Shown here: piece after piece, positions 7,490 to 10,727 of the stretch
Layout: each line of letters begins with the position of its first letter
Position numbering within the stretch: position 1 is the first letter of the stretch
Assembly: GCA_002363095.1 (NCBI GenBank)
Contig: DEWC01000011.1
Location: forward strand, 1 to 10,727
Reading direction: 5' to 3'
DNA: 10,727 nt
From: Ruminococcaceae bacterium UBA3220
GTDB lineage: Bacteria > Bacillota > Clostridia > Oscillospirales > Acutalibacteraceae
The notes under the pieces: model-generated
What the model was told of the DNA's origin: nothing
Databases searched by the model: none
The model's input: only the letters and a program-made list of their open reading frames with translations
Position numbers and translations under genes: made by a program

Positions 7490-7511
7490 TTTGTCGCCTT
7501 TCGACGACAAA
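7490..7511 (-). other. GAAA-capped hairpin in the 5S leader
   Basis: On the - strand TTTGTCGTC, GAAA, GGCGACAAA forms a nine-pair stem (one G·U pair) closed by a GNRA tetraloop, ending two to three bases before the mature 5S. With the predicted transcript start near 7508-7510, the hairpin would sit at the extreme 5' end of the precursor. There it could protect the RNA or mark it for processing. The role is inference. Confidence 0.7.
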
Positions 7512-7515
7512 AGAG

Positions 7516-7544
7516 ATTATATCATATCATAAACCGTTTGTCAA
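7516..7544 (-). promoter_or_regulatory. Consensus sigma-A promoter for 5S rRNA with AT-rich upstream region
   Basis: Reading the - strand, TTGACA (7544-7539) and TATAAT (7521-7516) are both exact consensus boxes separated by exactly 17 bp. Transcription should begin at about 7508-7510, some 20 bases before mature 5S. Just upstream (7548-7572) lie two seven-base A-tracts on the - strand and the palindrome TTTTTTGCAAAAAA. This AT-rich stretch is placed like an rRNA UP element and reaches almost to the stop codon of the preceding transporter gene. Confidence 0.92.
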
Positions 7545-7578
7545 CACTTTTTTTATGTTTTTTTGCAAAAAATTCAGT

Positions 7579-8502
7579 TCAGGCAATTAACTTTGCAACG
7601 GTTATAAGCACCGGCATGGTTGCGAGCGATAAAAGGGTCGAAAGCGAAACGGTATTTACCGATAATTCGGTATCTTTATCAAACTTGTACGCGAAGATGG
7701 TCGTATATGCCGCAACCGGTGAGCAGGCGCTGATTGTGAGCGATACAAAAAGATTTCCGCGAAAGCCCAAAAGGTAGACGGCGGTGAGTGCGAGGGCGGG
7801 AAATATAAGAAGCCTGCAAACCGAACATAATACGCAACCTATGTCGGTTACCGATTTTAAAAGCTTCGATTTTGAAAGGTGATAGCCGATAATTATCATC
7901 GGAAGCGGTGTGTTAAGCGCCGCAAAGTATTCAACCGGAAGCGAAATCACCTTTGGTATCGGCACCGAAAAAACGAAAATCAAAAGTCCGATGATAAGGC
8001 TTGTAACACCGGGATTTATAAGCACCTTTTTAAGCGAAATATTTTTCTTATCTCCGCTCATTTCGGTAATGCCCCAGGTCCAGGAAAAAAGATTAAACAT
8101 CGCAACAAACGAGGCGCCGAAAAGAACACCGTCGGCAGATAAGACCGCCTGCTGAATGGGAAGCGACATAAATCCGCAGTTACCGAAAACGGCGGCAAAG
8201 CGGAGAACCCTGTTTCGAGAGTCCTCCCTGTCGCGAAAAACTATCGTTGTGAGCAGAATGAACACCAAATGTACGATAAGCGCGCCGAGAAAACTTAAGA
8301 ATATCCCGTTGAGGGTAGAGCGGTCGAACTTTCGCAAAAACGATTTTATAATCACACTCGGCGTTACAAGATACAGAACAATGTCGGTTATCGATTTAAC
8401 GGCGCTTTCGGTCAAAATTTCACGCTTTGAAAAGAAAACGCCTATAAAAATCAGAATGAATAAAACAACGACCTGAACAAAAACTGTGCTGAAAATTAAC
8501 AT
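7579..8502 (-). CDS. AEC-family (auxin efflux carrier-like) transporter
   Basis: This 307-residue integral membrane protein is of normal length for the bacterial AEC/BART-superfamily permeases, which move small organic anions such as malate or other carboxylates. About ten hydrophobic segments are visible, arranged as two five-helix halves. Family signatures include LYLVTPSVII near the start of the first half, FGNCGFMSLPI (about residues 107-117), INPGVTSLIIGLL opening the second half, and STLLSLATMPVL near the C-terminus. The start codon overlaps the pheT stop by one base (TAATG), with no clear Shine-Dalgarno, so translation probably re-initiates after pheT. The TGA stop lies just upstream of the 5S promoter. 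The substrate cannot be predicted. Pairing with pheT is probably an operon habit, not a shared pathway. Confidence 0.9.
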   Translation of the reverse strand: MLIFSTVFVQVVVLFILIFIGVFFSKREILTESAVKSITDIVLYLVTPSVIIKSFLRKFDRSTLNGIFLSFLGALIVHLVFILLTTIVFRDREDSRNRVLRFAAVFGNCGFMSLPIQQAVLSADGVLFGASFVAMFNLFSWTWGITEMSGDKKNISLKKVLINPGVTSLIIGLLIFVFSVPIPKVISLPVEYFAALNTPLPMIIIGYHLSKSKLLKSVTDIGCVLCSVCRLLIFPALALTAVYLLGFRGNLFVSLTISACSPVAAYTTIFAYKFDKDTELSVNTVSLSTLLSLATMPVLITVAKLIA

Positions 8503-10727
8503 TATTTTCTGAGTTCCGCGCCGATTTTTTCAAGATTTTTTATGATATTGTCAGTGGCGGAGGTTATCTGTTCATCCGAAAGAGTACCCTCGCTTGAACG
8601 CAGGAAAACGCTGTAAGCAACGCTCTTTTTACCGTCGGGAATCTGGCTTCCTTCATAAATATCAAAGAGCTTTGCCTTTTCAAGAAGTCTGCTGGCGCCC
8701 TTGGTTATCGCCTGCTCGATAGAGCCTATCGAAATATCCTTATTGCATAGGAAGGCAAAATCGCGCTCAACCGCCGGGAACTTCGGAATGGGTTTGTAAA
8801 CCGTTTTGCGTTTATTGATACCTAAAAGTACATCAAGTTTGATTTCGGCAACATAAACGCGCTTTTCAATTCCGTATTTTTCGGCAACCGCCGGATGAAC
8901 CTCTCCTAATACGGCGGCGGGAATGTTGTTTGCCTTGCAAAGCGCCTGACGACCCGGGTGAAGATAGGGCTCGGAACTTCTTTCATATTGCGTATGCGCG
9001 CCGACAAGGGTCATAACATCTTCGATTATACCCTTTAAGGTGAAAAAGTCCTCATCGTCGCCGAAAAGTCCGATTGACATAGTGGGCAATTCAAGCGGCT
9101 GCTCGGTTATAGGAAGCGATTTCGGGATAAAGCGCTTGCTTATCTCGAAAAATCTCGCGTTTTCTATCTTGCGGCTTATGTTGGTTGCGAGAACGGTGAG
9201 CATACTTGTTGTAAGTTGTGTGCGTAAAACCGAGTATTCATCACCTAAGGGGTTTAAAAGTTTAATGGCATTTCGCCTATCATCATCCTGTGCAAGATTA
9301 AGGCTGTCAAGCGCGCCCGATGAAATAAACGAATAGGTGGCAATCTCATAGCAACCGAGACCGCAAAGGAGTTTCTTTATCTTATCGGTTTTTATCCTTT
9401 CGGGAAGTTTGGTGCCTCTTACGACGTTTCCTATCATCGGTGTGCCGACAATATGGTCGTAACCGTATATTCGCATAACCTCTTCCGCCAAATCGGCTCT
9501 GCCCTCAACATCGTCTCTTATAGACGGAACGCTTACGGTCAAAACGCCGTTTTCACAAACAGTTTTCAGGTGCAGACGGTTAAGAATGGAAACTACTTCA
9601 CTTTCAGGAATATCTACTCCCAAAAGCGCCAAAACATCAGCAGTTTTTACCGTTATGATTTTGTCCTCGGGAAGACCCTTGTTGCAATCGGCAACGCCGT
9701 CTACGATATCGCCGGCATCGAGGGTGTAGATAAGGTTAAGGGCGCGCTCCATCGCAAATTCAACATTTATAATGTCAATGCCCTTTTCAAATCTGCCTGA
9801 AGCCTCGGTACGGATACCGAGCGAACGCCCTGTATGGCGGATATTATCTCTTCTGAATTTCGCCGATTCAAGGAAGAGATTTTTTGTGTCGTCCTCGATT
9901 TCGCTCTCTTTACCGCCCATAATACCTGCAAGGCAGGAGGGCTTTTTGCCGTCGGCGATAACAAGCATATCGGGGCTTAACTTATATTCGTTTCCGTCAA
10001 GGGTGGTTATGATTTCGCCCTGCTCGGCGTTTCTTACGATAATCTTTTTGCCCTCAATTTCATCGTAGTTAAAGGCGTGCATCGGCTGACCCGTTTCAAG
10101 CATAACGAAGTTTGTAATATCAACGATATTGTTGATAGGTCTCATACCCGAAGCGGTAATCGCCTTTTGCATCCAGTCGGGAGAGGGCTTTATGCGAAGG
10201 TTTTTAACAAATCTTCCCATATATCGCGGACAAAGGTCGAAGTTTTTAACCTCAACCGAGATATAATTGTCTATGTTTTCGCCCACTGTCTTATAATCGG
10301 TCGGGGGCGCCTTGAATTCGGTGCCCAAAACAACCGAAATTTCCTTTGCAACGCCGATGAATGAGTTGCAATCGGGACGGTTTGCGGTAATTTTGAAGTC
10401 GATAATATAATCGTCGAGCCCCAAAACCTCTTTCATATCGGTGCCGGGTGCAAAGCCTTCCTCTTTAAGGATAAGAATTCCGTAAACGCTTGCCCCCTCA
10501 TAGTCTGCCTCGGTAAGGCATAACTCCTCGCCCGAGCAGAGCATTCCGAAGGAGTCAACACCGCGAAGTTTGCCTGCCTTTATATGCGCTCCGTTCGGCA
10601 GATAACTGTCGTCAAGAGCGGCGGGAACCAAATCGCCTTCTTTTATGTTCTGCGCGCCGGTAACTATCTGAACAGGCTCGTCCTTGCCGACATCCATAAG
10701 GCATATTTGCAAATGGTCGCTGTCTTG
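8502..10727 (-). CDS. pheT: Phenylalanyl-tRNA synthetase beta subunit (5' end outside window)
   Basis: This is the beta chain of the alpha2beta2 PheRS, which charges tRNA-Phe. The frame is open to the window edge (QDSDHLQICLMDVGKDEPVQ), giving 741 residues of an expected ~795. About 50 N-terminal residues are therefore missing, and the TTG at 10712-10710 is an internal codon. Counting from the edge, residues 1 to about 105 are the S1-like (EMAP) tRNA-binding domain. FKITANRPDCNSFIGVAKEI (from about 111) follows, then the B3/B4 editing region with MRPINNIVDITNFVMLETGQ and HAFNYDEIEG, then the B5 domain and the catalytic-like core (LLNPLGDEYSVLRTQL). The FDX-ACB anticodon-binding domain starts near residue 649 (PKFPAVERDFAFLCNKDIS). 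pheS would be expected just upstream, outside the window. It overlaps the following transporter gene by one base. Confidence 0.97.
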   Translation of the reverse strand, partial: QDSDHLQICLMDVGKDEPVQIVTGAQNIKEGDLVPAALDDSYLPNGAHIKAGKLRGVDSFGMLCSGEELCLTEADYEGASVYGILILKEEGFAPGTDMKEVLGLDDYIIDFKITANRPDCNSFIGVAKEISVVLGTEFKAPPTDYKTVGENIDNYISVEVKNFDLCPRYMGRFVKNLRIKPSPDWMQKAITASGMRPINNIVDITNFVMLETGQPMHAFNYDEIEGKKIIVRNAEQGEIITTLDGNEYKLSPDMLVIADGKKPSCLAGIMGGKESEIEDDTKNLFLESAKFRRDNIRHTGRSLGIRTEASGRFEKGIDIINVEFAMERALNLIYTLDAGDIVDGVADCNKGLPEDKIITVKTADVLALLGVDIPESEVVSILNRLHLKTVCENGVLTVSVPSIRDDVEGRADLAEEVMRIYGYDHIVGTPMIGNVVRGTKLPERIKTDKIKKLLCGLGCYEIATYSFISSGALDSLNLAQDDDRRNAIKLLNPLGDEYSVLRTQLTTSMLTVLATNISRKIENARFFEISKRFIPKSLPITEQPLELPTMSIGLFGDDEDFFTLKGIIEDVMTLVGAHTQYERSSEPYLHPGRQALCKANNIPAAVLGEVHPAVAEKYGIEKRVYVAEIKLDVLLGINKRKTVYKPIPKFPAVERDFAFLCNKDISIGSIEQAITKGASRLLEKAKLFDIYEGSQIPDGKKSVAYSVFLRSSEGTLSDEQITSATDNIIKNLEKIGAELRK

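Noticed and set aside
7559..7572. TTTTTTGCAAAAAA as a terminator for the AEC gene
   Set aside because: A stem of A-T pairs with only a GC centre leaves no room for a loop and would be unstable. It is better read as part of the AT-rich region upstream of the 5S promoter.
10710..10712. TTG as the start codon of pheT
   Set aside because: The frame continues open to the window edge with QDSDHL, matching the conserved stretch before this point in PheT, and the protein would be about 60 residues short. The true start is outside the window.

Overview
This window looks like chromosomal DNA from a low-to-mid GC anaerobic Firmicute, most likely a gut Clostridium relative of the Oscillospiraceae/Ruminococcaceae type. 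The reasons are a eukaryote-like single-chain glycyl-tRNA synthetase, the GlyRS / Na-Pi cotransporter / glycogen phosphorylase content, a Clostridia-like 5S rRNA, and perfect -35/-10 promoter boxes. The assignment is inference from sequence style, not from a database search.

Left block (1-6766, + strand): a tight, probably co-transcribed run of four genes. It holds the C-terminal half of glycyl-tRNA synthetase (start lies outside the window), a Na+/phosphate cotransporter with a PhoU-like C-terminal domain, glycogen/maltodextrin phosphorylase, and an intracellular GH13 alpha-glucan hydrolase. The spacings are 22, 18 and 1 bp. The last three make functional sense together: phosphate import supplies the co-substrate of the phosphorylase, and the GH13 enzyme can act on the limit dextrins the phosphorylase cannot finish.

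Middle (6767-7370): no intact protein gene. It contains a decayed fragment resembling the N-terminus of a membrane-anchored Cache-type sensor (in-frame stop, apparent internal deletion), then a strong bidirectional-looking terminator. After that comes a patchwork of small repeats: a 13-bp direct repeat, three copies of a roughly 33-bp degenerate word in both orientations, and a 74-bp element with perfect 10-bp terminal inverted repeats and two internal hairpins. The patch ends at the terminator of the next gene.

Right block (7334-10727, - strand): a stand-alone 5S rRNA gene with its own perfect consensus promoter (TTGACA, 17 bp, TATAAT), a GAAA-capped leader hairpin and an intrinsic terminator. 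No 16S or 23S rRNA gene is adjacent. Upstream of it on the same strand are an AEC-family transporter and pheT (phenylalanyl-tRNA synthetase beta chain, 5' end off the window). These two overlap by one base (TAATG) and are probably translationally coupled.

The two blocks converge on the repeat-rich middle. I found no defence system, prophage, complete transposon or CRISPR array. The most unusual content is the free-standing 5S unit and the structured repeats next to it.
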